Assembly: GCA_937888775.1 (NCBI GenBank) | Contig: CALAQT010000578.1 | Span: 1-11,031 of the forward strand | DNA: 11,031 nt | Origin: an uncultured Actinomycetes bacterium | Lineage (GTDB): Bacteria > Actinomycetota > Thermoleophilia > Solirubrobacterales > Solirubrobacteraceae | Direction of reading: 5' to 3' | Shown: piece after piece, positions 6,152 through 11,031 of the stretch | How positions within the stretch are numbered: position 1 is the stretch's first letter | Layout: the number at the start of each line of letters is the position of its first letter | Translations under genes and position numbers: made by a program | The notes under the pieces: model-generated | Told to the model about the DNA's origin: nothing | The model's input: the letters and a program-made list of their open reading frames with translations, nothing else | The model's database searches: none

Positions 6152-6826
6152 TCACTTGGTTTTGATGGGCTTCACTGGGCCGAGCTTCACAGACCCCCAT
6201 ATTGCATGCCCGTTTAGCCATTGACCATCGAAGGAGACGGTGACGCCGTACTTCAGACGGTCGATGTTGCGTCCCTCGATGGCCAGGGTGATTGCATACT
6301 CGAGCCCTGGTAGGCGATGGCGGCCGTCTTGGGGTTCGTCCCAGAAGGTCAGCTTCAACTCGGTTGGTGTGCCTTGCCCGCCCGGTGGCTGGTCGATGTG
6401 AAGAAGGTCGATCCTGCGTGTCGCGTCAGGCGGGATCTTCACGGTTGGTGAAGCTCGATCGGCCCACTTCAGGGCTCGGTCGGCGAGACTGCCCAGCGGA
6501 GCGGGAGAATATGCGAGCGCCTTCTGACGCTCATCGGTTGCTGAAGTGAGTACGTCGACCCGCTCAATAAGAACTTCGACGTCCTCAGCCGGACGAGTGT
6601 GTGGCCGGTTGCAGACCCGCAGTCGCGCCCAGGCAGAAGCGTTCAGCTCCACTGCGTCAGCGCTTGCTGGATCGAAGTTGGCGATCGTGAGCCGGGGTCG
6701 AGTACGCCGCGCGCGCAGCCGCTCCCCCCAGATCGCCCACACCACTGCGCCGGTGGTACCCAACGCAGCAAAGCCGGCTGCAACGGTCTGGATGACGTCG
6801 ATCGCGTCGCGGTGCGTTGACAGCAT
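6152..6826 (-). CDS. Single-pass membrane protein with C-terminal beta domain, 224 aa
   Basis: Start ATG 6826 has GAGGGGAG just upstream and a TACGGT -10 box at 6854-6859. The open frame reaches 6865, but the extra residues overlap the promoter. Residues 1-35 hold one membrane helix (VIQTVAAGFAALGTTGAVVWAIW) followed by a basic stop-transfer ERLRARRTRPR. The remaining ~185 residues look like a soluble beta-rich domain, with ARLRVCNRPH, AEDVEVLIERVDVL, KIPPDATRRIDLLHI, LKLTFWDEPQ and EYAITLAIEG strands. The layout recalls membrane-anchored immunoglobulin-like proteins found in defence and accessory loci, but no family is recognised. Its topology parallels the 237-aa protein at 8388. Its stop lies 3 nt from the end of the XRE relic. 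Confidence 0.8.
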   Translation of the reverse strand: MLSTHRDAIDVIQTVAAGFAALGTTGAVVWAIWGERLRARRTRPRLTIANFDPASADAVELNASAWARLRVCNRPHTRPAEDVEVLIERVDVLTSATDERQKALAYSPAPLGSLADRALKWADRASPTVKIPPDATRRIDLLHIDQPPGGQGTPTELKLTFWDEPQDGRHRLPGLEYAITLAIEGRNIDRLKYGVTVSFDGQWLNGHAIWGSVKLGPVKPIKTK

Positions 6827-6829
6827 TTC

Positions 6830-6995
6830 GCTCCCCTCGGCCGGATGCGCGCCACCGTACAGCACATGCAGTAGTCCAGGGTGCGCGCAGCACGGCGAGC
6901 TGTTCCCCGAGCGTCTTCGCGTTCCCGCCGTACACGTTGGCGATACGGCCCTTGAAGCGGAGACGGCGATCGCACCCGCAGAAGCAACGCGCCAT
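6830..6995 (-). pseudogene. 5' stub of a small Cys-rich protein gene
   Basis: ATG 6995 is preceded at exactly 7 nt by TAGAGT, a good leaderless promoter. It encodes MARCFCGCDRRLRFKGRIAN, then VYGGNAKTLGEQLAVLR. The start resembles short actinobacterial proteins beginning MARCFCGC with a basic-residue motif. After about 40 residues the reading becomes Arg/Ala-rich and continues only as a shadow frame over the 6152-6826 gene, with its stop at 6657. A truncated gene is the simplest view; a 112-aa protein overlapping the next gene by 170 nt is the less likely alternative. Confidence 0.4.
6854..6859 (-). promoter_or_regulatory. -10 box of the 224-aa membrane protein gene
   Basis: TACGGT on the minus strand, about 27 nt before ATG 6826, with the ribosome binding site in between. 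Confidence 0.35.
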
Positions 6996-7002
6996 GCCGC
7001 AC

Positions 7003-7008
7003 ACTCTA
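7003..7008 (-). promoter_or_regulatory. -10 box of the Cys-rich stub, leaderless
   Basis: TAGAGT on the minus strand, 7 nt before ATG 6995. It is divergent from the leaderless promoter at 7084-7089. Confidence 0.45.
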
Positions 7009-7083
7009 GGGGGGCGACTGTCCGCCGTGGGCGTCCGGCTGGGCGAAGCAGCCGCCCTCACTTGGCGGGGGCTCGGGCGGGCA

Positions 7084-7089
7084 TACGAT
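7084..7089 (+). promoter_or_regulatory. -10 box of the 228-aa gene, leaderless
   Basis: TACGAT lies 7 nt before GTG 7097, with no ribosome binding site. This is the spacing expected if transcription starts at the first base of the start codon. Confidence 0.5.
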
Positions 7090-7096
7090 TGCGGGT

Positions 7097-7783
7097 GTGG
7101 CGCCCGTCAGACACGTCCTGCGTTTCGCTGCTGGAACCGATCCCGGTCCCCGCTCGGGCGTCTGGCGCATCTATACCCACGGCGACGAGCTGTACCTGAT
7201 GTCGCGGTACATGGGCGGCGCGCTGAAGACGAGCCTGCACGCCTCGGGGGACTTCCGACACGCGTTCGCCTCGGAGCACGCCGCCAGCTTCGTCGGCAGC
7301 GGCGACCGTGTGATCCAGAAATGGGACGGGCCGCGCGGCGAGCCGGGCATGCTCAGGCTGCTGATCGAGGTCGTGATGCCGACCGACGAGCTGACCGTGC
7401 CCACCGACGAGCCGACGCTTGCGGACAAGGCGAAGATCCAGGTGCTCGACCCTGCCCCTCCCGGCGGTGCGACGGTCGTCTCTGTGTTCTTGCTCCCGCC
7501 AGGCGAGGGGGTCGACAGCGAGGGCAAGCGTGTCACGCGTGGCGCGCTGACCCTGATCGAGAACTGGCGGCTGCCCACGCGCGGGAGCGTCCTGATCTTC
7601 GTCTCGCACCAGCCGCACGACCCCGTGGGCATCGCCGAGGCGCGACAGGACATCGCCGGGCAGGTGGGCGCTCTACCGGACGAGGACGGCCACCGCCGTC
7701 TGATCCTGCTCGCCCACGATCACGACAAGGGCGCCGCATTGTATGTCGACCTCGCTGGAGAGCTTCCCGCAGCGGGGGCATAA
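7097..7783 (+). CDS. Unknown protein, 228 aa
   Basis: The GTG start is supported by a TACGAT -10 box at 7 nt (leaderless). The N-terminal 80 residues (VWRIYTHGDELYLMSRYMGG, then ALKTSLHASGDFRHAFASEHA) form a beta-rich module with an LKTSLHASG segment that I associate with hypothetical proteins of many actinobacteria. The middle has MLRLLIEVVMPTDEL and TVVSVFLLPPGEG strands, and the end RRLILLAHDHDKGAALYVDLAG. It seems soluble and cytoplasmic, without membrane helix or signal peptide. No catalytic motif is recognised; HDHD could bind metal but is not part of a motif I can name. It ends in a GC-rich hairpin and is the last gene before the tRNA fragment. Confidence 0.8.
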   Translation: MAPVRHVLRFAAGTDPGPRSGVWRIYTHGDELYLMSRYMGGALKTSLHASGDFRHAFASEHAASFVGSGDRVIQKWDGPRGEPGMLRLLIEVVMPTDELTVPTDEPTLADKAKIQVLDPAPPGGATVVSVFLLPPGEGVDSEGKRVTRGALTLIENWRLPTRGSVLIFVSHQPHDPVGIAEARQDIAGQVGALPDEDGHRRLILLAHDHDKGAALYVDLAGELPAAGA

Positions 7784-7790
7784 ACCCCGC
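7772..7790 (+). terminator. GC-rich hairpin at the stop codon of the 228-aa gene
   Basis: GCGGGG (7772-7777) pairs with CCCCGC (7785-7790) around a 7-nt loop that contains the TAA stop. No T-run follows. Factor-independent terminators without T-runs are known in actinobacteria, but function is only inferred. Confidence 0.4.
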
Positions 7791-7798
7791 AGCGAGTT

Positions 7799-7817
7799 GT
7801 GGCAAACAGTGGCAAAC
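7799..7817 (+). repeat. Tandem 9-bp repeat GTGGCAAAC, integrase-arm candidate
   Basis: GTGGCAAAC occurs at 7799-7807 and again at 7809-7817, a period of 10 nt, about one helical turn. Short tandem sites near a tRNA-derived core are typical of tyrosine-integrase arm or excisionase sites. A second pair, TTTGCAGG, flanks the tRNA fragment at 7881-7888 and 7972-7979. Confidence 0.5.
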
Positions 7818-7900
7818 GAGGCGAAACCGCGACGCCAGCGCTCTCGGACAGCGAGACGGCGGGAGCGTGAAAAGTGCTAGTTTGCAGGCAGTTTCGGAGC

Positions 7901-7943
7901 GCGCCCGGCAAGATTCGAACTTGCGACCTCTCGCTCCGGAGGC
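7901..7943 (-). other. tRNA-Arg(CCG) 3' fragment, integration (att) site
   Basis: Read on the minus strand, this is the 3' part of a tRNA: anticodon loop CTCCGGA (anticodon CCG, Arg) at 7935-7941, 3' anticodon-stem strand GCGAG (7930-7934), 5-nt variable loop AGGTC, T arm GCAAG-TTCGAAT-CTTGC (7908-7924, perfect stem) and acceptor strand CGGGCGC (7901-7907). The 5' anticodon-stem strand pairs only for two positions, and no D arm or 5' acceptor strand GCGCCCG is found to the right, so the gene is not functional. Tyrosine integrases commonly use exactly this segment, and the copy lacking the 5' half marks the far junction of the inserted DNA. The missing 5' half puts the element to the right. 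Confidence 0.8.
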
Positions 7944-8028
7944 CACCCCGGCGGTGGCCCGAATCTGTCCATTTGCAGGGATAAAGCGGGTCCGCCGCCC
8001 TCCACCATCTAGGCAGATTTAGGCCCAT

Positions 8029-8066
8029 TTGGCACCGTTGCAGCCCTAGTTAGGCACTGGTGCCAA
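8029..8066. repeat. Inverted repeats before the membrane cassette promoter
   Basis: TTGGCACC (8029-8036) and GGTGCCAA (8059-8066) form perfect 8-nt inverted arms 22 nt apart. Within the right side GGCAC-TG-GTGCC (8053-8064) is a second, compact inverted repeat. TAGGC also occurs three times nearby (8010, 8020 and 8051). The right arm ends where the -35 region of the promoter at 8089-8094 should lie, so an operator is likely; integrase or excisionase arm sites are the alternative. Confidence 0.5.
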
Positions 8067-8088
8067 TTCCACCGACTACGCGGAGCAC

Positions 8089-8094
8089 TAGCCT
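8089..8094 (+). promoter_or_regulatory. -10 box of the membrane cassette, leaderless
   Basis: TAGCCT lies 6 nt before ATG 8101, with only GCCCCC between. TTCCAC at 8067-8072 could be a poor -35. Confidence 0.5.
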
Positions 8095-8100
8095 GCCCCC

Positions 8101-8385
8101 ATGCTGGCAGCGCGCTCAACCACCGCGCCGACGGTGCTCTACATCGTGGCCTGCGCACTTCAACTCGGCGGCGCGGCACTGATCGTCTGGGAGATCTGCG
8201 ACGACCGCCGCACCGCCCGCGAACTGGGGCAGTCGATCATCCCCGTTACGTGGGAGAACGTCGAAGGGGCCGCCAAAGCCATCGTGGAGCACCTGGCGGC
8301 CAACCAGTGGCCGCGGTGGCTGGGCGTCGTGCTGATCTTCGGCGGGGCCATCGTCGGGCTGGTGGGCAACCTTCTCGCGCTCTGA
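8101..8385 (+). CDS. Two-span membrane protein, 94 aa
   Basis: The start is set by a TAGCCT -10 box 6 nt upstream. One membrane helix lies at about 10-32 (TVLYIVACALQLGGAALIVWE) and a second at about 75-93 (WLGVVLIFGGAIVGLVGNLL). Between them is a charged ~40-aa segment (DDRRTARELGQSI...ENVEGAAKAIVEHLA). It is the first gene of the presumed element and is followed after 2 nt by the next membrane protein, so the two are probably translated together and may form a complex. No family is recognised. A holin or superinfection-exclusion role is conceivable but has no direct support. Confidence 0.75.
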   Translation: MLAARSTTAPTVLYIVACALQLGGAALIVWEICDDRRTARELGQSIIPVTWENVEGAAKAIVEHLAANQWPRWLGVVLIFGGAIVGLVGNLLAL

Positions 8386-8387
8386 CC

Positions 8388-9101
8388 ATGGACCGCCAGC
8401 CTCGAAACCTCGTCGGACTTCTCACGCTGTTGACGGCGGCGCTCGGGAGCGTGGCGATCCTCAGTTCCGAACACCACCGGTCCGCGCTTAACACGGCGAT
8501 CCTCCTCGTCCTGGCGGTCGCCGCCGCCGGAAGCCTGCTCGCGCTTGTGCTCGGGTCCACGTGGCTGGCCGTGGCAAGGAAGGACGTTCGTGACTGGCGT
8601 GAACGTCATCAGTCCGGCTGGGCGGTCCGCCACTACGCCCCCGATGAGGTGAGTGCGACGATCCAACAGCTTCGGGCGATCCGAGGCGTTGACGAATCCG
8701 CAATCACCGACGCGGGGATGCCCTGCTTGGCGGTCACCCTGGAGCCGCGCACACTCGGAGACGCTGAGGATCGACGCCTTGAGGACGCCGTGGTGACCTG
8801 TGTTGTGGAACGCCGCTCTCGCTTCGTCGGTCGTGCCGAGAGGATCGAGGTGCCAATCGTCGTTAGCTCGGTTTGGCGTGTTCGGGGGCGCTGGCCCGAC
8901 GTGTGGTTTGACGCTGAGCCTGTGGCGCCGACGCCGGGTCGATATCGGGTCCGCTGGGAGGTGCGGTCAGCGGATGGACGGATCGAACGGCCTGAACAGA
9001 AGCTCAACATCGGCCCCGGCGGGGAGGAACGCGACAGCAAGACCGCCAAGGCTCTCCGTCGCACTCAGTCCCTGATTCGCCATTTTCGCGGCGACGACTG
9101 A
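8388..9101 (+). CDS. Two-span membrane protein with cytoplasmic domain, 237 aa
   Basis: ATG 8388 lies 2 nt after the stop of the 94-aa gene, so it is probably coupled to it; the frame is open upstream to 8250, but that part overlaps the 94-aa gene. Two membrane helices lie at about 8-25 (LVGLLTLLTAALGSVAIL) and 37-62 (TAILLVLAVAAAGSLLALVL). After a basic segment KDVRDWRERHQSG come ~165 residues: a helical part with YAPDEVSATIQQLRAIRGVDES, then beta-rich stretches (CLAVTLEPRT, IEVPIVVSSVWRVR, GRYRVRWEVRSADG). The C-terminus is basic. I do not recognise a family. The anchor-plus-beta-domain design resembles the protein at 6152-6826, on the other side of the att site. Its stop is followed 2 nt later by a perfect palindrome. 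Confidence 0.8.
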   Translation: MDRQPRNLVGLLTLLTAALGSVAILSSEHHRSALNTAILLVLAVAAAGSLLALVLGSTWLAVARKDVRDWRERHQSGWAVRHYAPDEVSATIQQLRAIRGVDESAITDAGMPCLAVTLEPRTLGDAEDRRLEDAVVTCVVERRSRFVGRAERIEVPIVVSSVWRVRGRWPDVWFDAEPVAPTPGRYRVRWEVRSADGRIERPEQKLNIGPGGEERDSKTAKALRRTQSLIRHFRGDD

Positions 9102-9103
9102 GA

Positions 9104-9121
9104 GTTCCACCCAGGTGGAAC
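9104..9121. promoter_or_regulatory. Perfect 18-nt palindrome, operator candidate
   Basis: GTTCCACC-CA-GGTGGAAC: two perfect 8-nt arms around a 2-nt centre. It lies 37 nt upstream of the -10 box at 9158-9163 that drives the ribbon-helix-helix gene. The 2-nt centre is too tight for an RNA hairpin loop without opening a few pairs, so a protein-binding site for a dimeric repressor is more likely than a terminator. Autoregulation by the downstream protein is the natural guess. Confidence 0.55.
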
Positions 9122-9157
9122 ACAGTTGTCTGCATTAGTCGTCCGCTGGGGTCGCCA

Positions 9158-9163
9158 TAGTGT
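9158..9163 (+). promoter_or_regulatory. -10 box of the replication operon
   Basis: TAGTGT lies 8 nt before ATG 9172; TTAGTC at 9135-9140 is a possible -35 with a 17-nt gap. Confidence 0.4.
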
Positions 9164-9171
9164 CCGTGACC

Positions 9172-9441
9172 ATGTACAGACGCCCCGGCCTTTCAGTCCG
9201 CATCGACCTTCGCGTGCCGCCCGACCTCCGGGCGGCGTTCGGCATGGCCGCCAAGGCTCGCGGCGTCACCGTCAGCCACGCGCTCCGGGACTGCATGGAG
9301 GCGTTCATCTCCGCCACCGTGGCCGACGCTCCCCAGAACGCGCAAGGCCCGACTCGGGAGGAGCCGGGCCTTGGCGGCGATTCGCTACACGACCTTGCCC
9401 ACACCACGACCGCAGGATCGGTGGCGCATGGGAAAGCGTAG
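9172..9441 (+). CDS. Ribbon-helix-helix (CopG/Arc-like) regulator, 89 aa
   Basis: Residues 8-46 have the ribbon-helix-helix pattern: strand SVRIDLRVPP, helix DLRAAFGMAAKARG, turn VTVS and helix HALRDCMEAFIS. Such proteins bind DNA as dimers of a shared beta ribbon and commonly control plasmid copy number or element genes. The C-terminal ~40 residues are disordered. ATG 9172 is chosen because TAGTGT at 9158-9163 is correctly placed for a leaderless start; upstream GTGs at 9160 and 9166 would add up to four residues and overlap that box. The perfect palindrome at 9104-9121 is its likely target. The next gene begins before its stop, so it probably heads an operon of four overlapping genes. Confidence 0.75.
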   Translation: MYRRPGLSVRIDLRVPPDLRAAFGMAAKARGVTVSHALRDCMEAFISATVADAPQNAQGPTREEPGLGGDSLHDLAHTTTAGSVAHGKA

Positions 9442-9694
9442 CCCGAGCCGCGGCGGCGCACCCGCCGCCCTAGCCGCCGAGGACTTCACGATGGCCCGCA
9501 ACGAGCCGCGCTGCCTATGGCGCGACGACCCACCCGTGCCGCAACGCTTCACGCCGCGGCCGCCACGCCAGCGCGGCCGATGCCCTGGCCGTAGGCCCGG
9601 CGCACGCCGCACCGCACGCGCCACGCGAGCCGGACCCTCCGGCTCCGACGACGGCCCAGGCGAACCCGCGGCCAGACCGGTGGTGGCGTTATGA
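9428..9694 (+). CDS. Small Arg/Pro-rich protein, 88 aa
   Basis: The frame overlaps the stop of the regulator gene by 14 nt and ends in an ATGA overlap with the next gene, which argues for a real gene in a tight operon. The sequence is basic and Pro-rich (MARNEPRCLWRDDPPVPQRF, then TPRPPRQRGRCPGRRPGARR), probably disordered, with no recognised fold. An alternative start at ATG 9491 has a better ribosome binding site (GAGGA at 9479-9483, 7 nt away) and would give 67 aa; the longer form is kept because of the overlap with the upstream stop. It may bind DNA through its Arg-rich middle. No family is recognised, and such composition also occurs in chance high-GC frames. Confidence 0.5.
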   Translation: MGKRSPSRGGAPAALAAEDFTMARNEPRCLWRDDPPVPQRFTPRPPRQRGRCPGRRPGARRTARATRAGPSGSDDGPGEPAARPVVAL

Positions 9695-10200
9695 GCGCCA
9701 CCGAGGATCTGGCCTTCACCCGCAACTTTGAGCCCGGCGGGACGCTGGACAAGCTCCAGCCCGACCCCTGGCGCCGGGCCATGCACGATCGCGTTGGCCG
9801 TGCGATCTCCACGATGCAGGCCGAGCGCGACCCCGGCCTGGACGACTTCCACGCCAGCGGGCAAGACGGGCTAATGACCGCTGGCCCGGACGCTCTCAAA
9901 GCGGTTGCAGAAGCCGTCATCCGGGTGGACCGCGAGGACTCGGAGCGCGTCTACGGCAAAGCTCGCACGGCGGCCGAGTGGGCCGACCTCGTTTGCACCC
10001 CGGCGTGGGAGAACGCCCGCCGATGGGTGCTGCTCCGCCTTGGCGGCAAGTGGCTACACCACGGGCTGCCCGGCCTCATGGTTCTCGGCGAACTGCTCAA
10101 GCACAACAGGACCATGTGCATCCCTCCGCTGCCCGTCCCCGAGGTGGAGTTGCTTTGGCGCTCGCTCTGTGACAAACACGCGACCGAGCGACGGCCATGA
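9691..10200 (+). CDS. Stand-alone primase C-terminal (PriCT-like) protein, 169 aa
   Basis: Residues about 107-163 match the PriCT_1 pattern found at the end of phage and plasmid primase-polymerases: ENARRWVLLRLGGKWLHHGL, then LGELLKHNRTMCIPPLPVPE and VELLWRSLCDKHA. The CxPPLPxxEVxxLxxS block (C143 to S158) is the clearest part. The first ~100 residues (begins MSATEDLAFTRNFEPGG) do not look like a primase-polymerase catalytic core, so the active site is absent or supplied by another protein. The gene starts with an ATGA overlap and ends with an ATGA overlap to the RepA-type ATPase gene, so the two are made together, presumably for replication initiation of the element. The domain call is by pattern; the operon position supports it. 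Confidence 0.7.
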   Translation: MSATEDLAFTRNFEPGGTLDKLQPDPWRRAMHDRVGRAISTMQAERDPGLDDFHASGQDGLMTAGPDALKAVAEAVIRVDREDSERVYGKARTAAEWADLVCTPAWENARRWVLLRLGGKWLHHGLPGLMVLGELLKHNRTMCIPPLPVPEVELLWRSLCDKHATERRP

Positions 10201-11006
10201 TCGTGCCCGCGACCGAGCAGGAGGTACAGGCCCAGGTGGAGCGACTGGCGGGCCTTGCTGAGCGTCCGCTGAGCGACTACAGCAGCGGCACCTACACCGC
10301 CCCGGCGGAGCCGTTCATCGCGCACACCATCGCTGCGCTGCGCGCACTGCCGCCAGTCTCATGGCTGATCGACAGGGTGCTAGTCGCAGTGGCGTTCGTC
10401 GTGCTCTACGGCGCCAGCGGAGTTGGCAAGACGTTCGCGGCACTCGACTTCGCACTAACCGTCGCCAGCGGCAGCCCATGGCATGGGCACACCGTCGCGG
10501 GCGGCTGGGTGCTCTACATCAGCGCCGAGGGCAGCGCCGGACTCACCAAGCGCATCGACGCATGGTGCGAGGCCCGCGACCAGTCCGAGCCGGAGCGCAT
10601 CCGGTTCGTCACCGACGCGCCCAACCTGCTCGACCCCGAACACGTCCAACGCGCCCTCGCAACCATCGCCGCCATGCCGGAGACGCCGGTCTTGATCGTC
10701 GTGGACACCATGGCCCGCACCATGGTCGGCGGGGACGAGAACAGCGCCCGCGACGTAGGCCAGTTCATCCACGCGCTTGACTGCCTCCGCCAAGCCGCCG
10801 ACGGCGCCACCGCACTCGTCATCCACCACACCGGCAAGCGCGGCGACGACGAGCGCGGCTCAAGCAGCCTCCGCGGAGCCGCAGACCAGATGCTCGCCCT
10901 GACCGGCGACATAGACGGCACCCTGCAACTCGCCTTCGACAAGCTCAAGGACTTTGAGGCGCCCAACCCGCTCAAGGAGGTTGTCCGGAAGCTCGTAGAA
11001 CTTTGA
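10197..11006 (+). CDS. RepA-type AAA ATPase (AAA_25-like replicative helicase)
   Basis: A 269-aa RecA-fold ATPase of the RepA/AAA_25 kind used by plasmids, phages and integrative elements to unwind DNA at replication start. After a ~55-aa N-terminal part comes Walker A GASGVGKT (72-79), WVLYISAEGSAGLTKRI (104-120), Walker B VLIVVDT (165-171), and the family-typical IHHTGKRGDDERGSSSLRGA (209-228) with a following ADQMLAL. The start overlaps the PriCT-like gene by ATGA. The protein ends at KEVVRKLVEL soon after the ATPase core, short for the family. Downstream of the stop the bases in another frame read on as ERRFSCPV, so a frameshift near 10980-11004 may have cut off a C-terminal tail; too little sequence remains in the window to decide. 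Confidence 0.88.
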   Translation: MIVPATEQEVQAQVERLAGLAERPLSDYSSGTYTAPAEPFIAHTIAALRALPPVSWLIDRVLVAVAFVVLYGASGVGKTFAALDFALTVASGSPWHGHTVAGGWVLYISAEGSAGLTKRIDAWCEARDQSEPERIRFVTDAPNLLDPEHVQRALATIAAMPETPVLIVVDTMARTMVGGDENSARDVGQFIHALDCLRQAADGATALVIHHTGKRGDDERGSSSLRGAADQMLALTGDIDGTLQLAFDKLKDFEAPNPLKEVVRKLVEL

Positions 11007-11031
11007 ACGGCGGTTCTCCTGCCCTGTCCGC

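Larger units (their letters stand above)
7901..11031 (+). mobile_element. Left end of an integrative element, right end outside
   Basis: The left boundary is the tRNA-Arg fragment. All genes inside (8101-11006) read rightwards, and they include a ribbon-helix-helix regulator, a PriCT-like protein and a RepA-type ATPase, the usual contents of an integrated plasmid or phage-like element. No integrase, relaxase or capsid gene is visible; an integrase would be expected beyond the right edge, next to an intact tRNA-Arg(CCG). The limits and class of the element are inferred. Confidence 0.6.

Noticed and set aside
5649..6221. Upstream part of the long minus-strand frame ending at 5415
   Set aside because: It is antisense to the well-supported 112-aa gene and reads as low-complexity shadow. 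Only the part from ATG 5648 has its own promoter and sensible sequence.
7901..7990. A complete tRNA gene
   Set aside because: Only the 3' half folds. The 5' anticodon strand mismatches and no D arm or 5' acceptor strand is present.
7791..8100. CRISPR array or plasmid iterons
   Set aside because: The repeats are too short (8-10 nt), few and irregular for CRISPR. They are not regular enough to call iterons, and att-arm or operator sites explain them better.

Overview
The window is high-GC DNA from an actinobacterium. The style points towards the Thermoleophilia (Solirubrobacter/Conexibacter-like): secreted PKD proteins, many small lineage-specific hypothetical genes, and many genes with a TANNNT -10 box 6-9 nt before the start codon and no ribosome binding site. 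The taxon is an inference. No rRNA, ribosomal protein or other marker gene is present.

Left part (1-3484), chromosome-like: a secreted PKD-domain protein runs leftwards off the window. A stand-alone HIRAN-like protein is divergent from it. A His-rich cation diffusion facilitator (CDF) metal exporter converges on the HIRAN gene. Two tiny membrane proteins follow.

Middle (3485-7900), a loose mosaic of small genes and gene relics: an ABM-type dimeric alpha/beta-barrel protein lies between two identical 32-bp direct repeats. A 21-codon ORF with a strong hairpin precedes an all-helical acidic protein. Then come a decayed region with a broken DUF4258 (toxin-like) gene, small hypothetical genes, the tail of a lost XRE-type HTH gene, a single-TM protein, the 5' stub of a Cys-rich gene and a 228-aa unknown protein. 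This looks like an accretion and decay zone.

Right part (7901-11031), probably one end of an integrated element: the 3' half of a tRNA-Arg(CCG), from anticodon loop to acceptor stem, lies on the minus strand at 7901-7943 without its 5' half. That is the usual form of a tyrosine-integrase att junction. From the direction of truncation the element should lie to the right. There the genes all run rightwards: a two-gene membrane cassette (8101-9101), then, behind a perfect 18-nt palindrome and a new promoter, a tightly overlapping set: a ribbon-helix-helix regulator, a small Arg/Pro-rich protein, a stand-alone primase-C-terminal (PriCT-like) protein and a RepA-type AAA ATPase/helicase. These look like the regulation and replication module of an integrative element whose integrase and far end lie outside the window.
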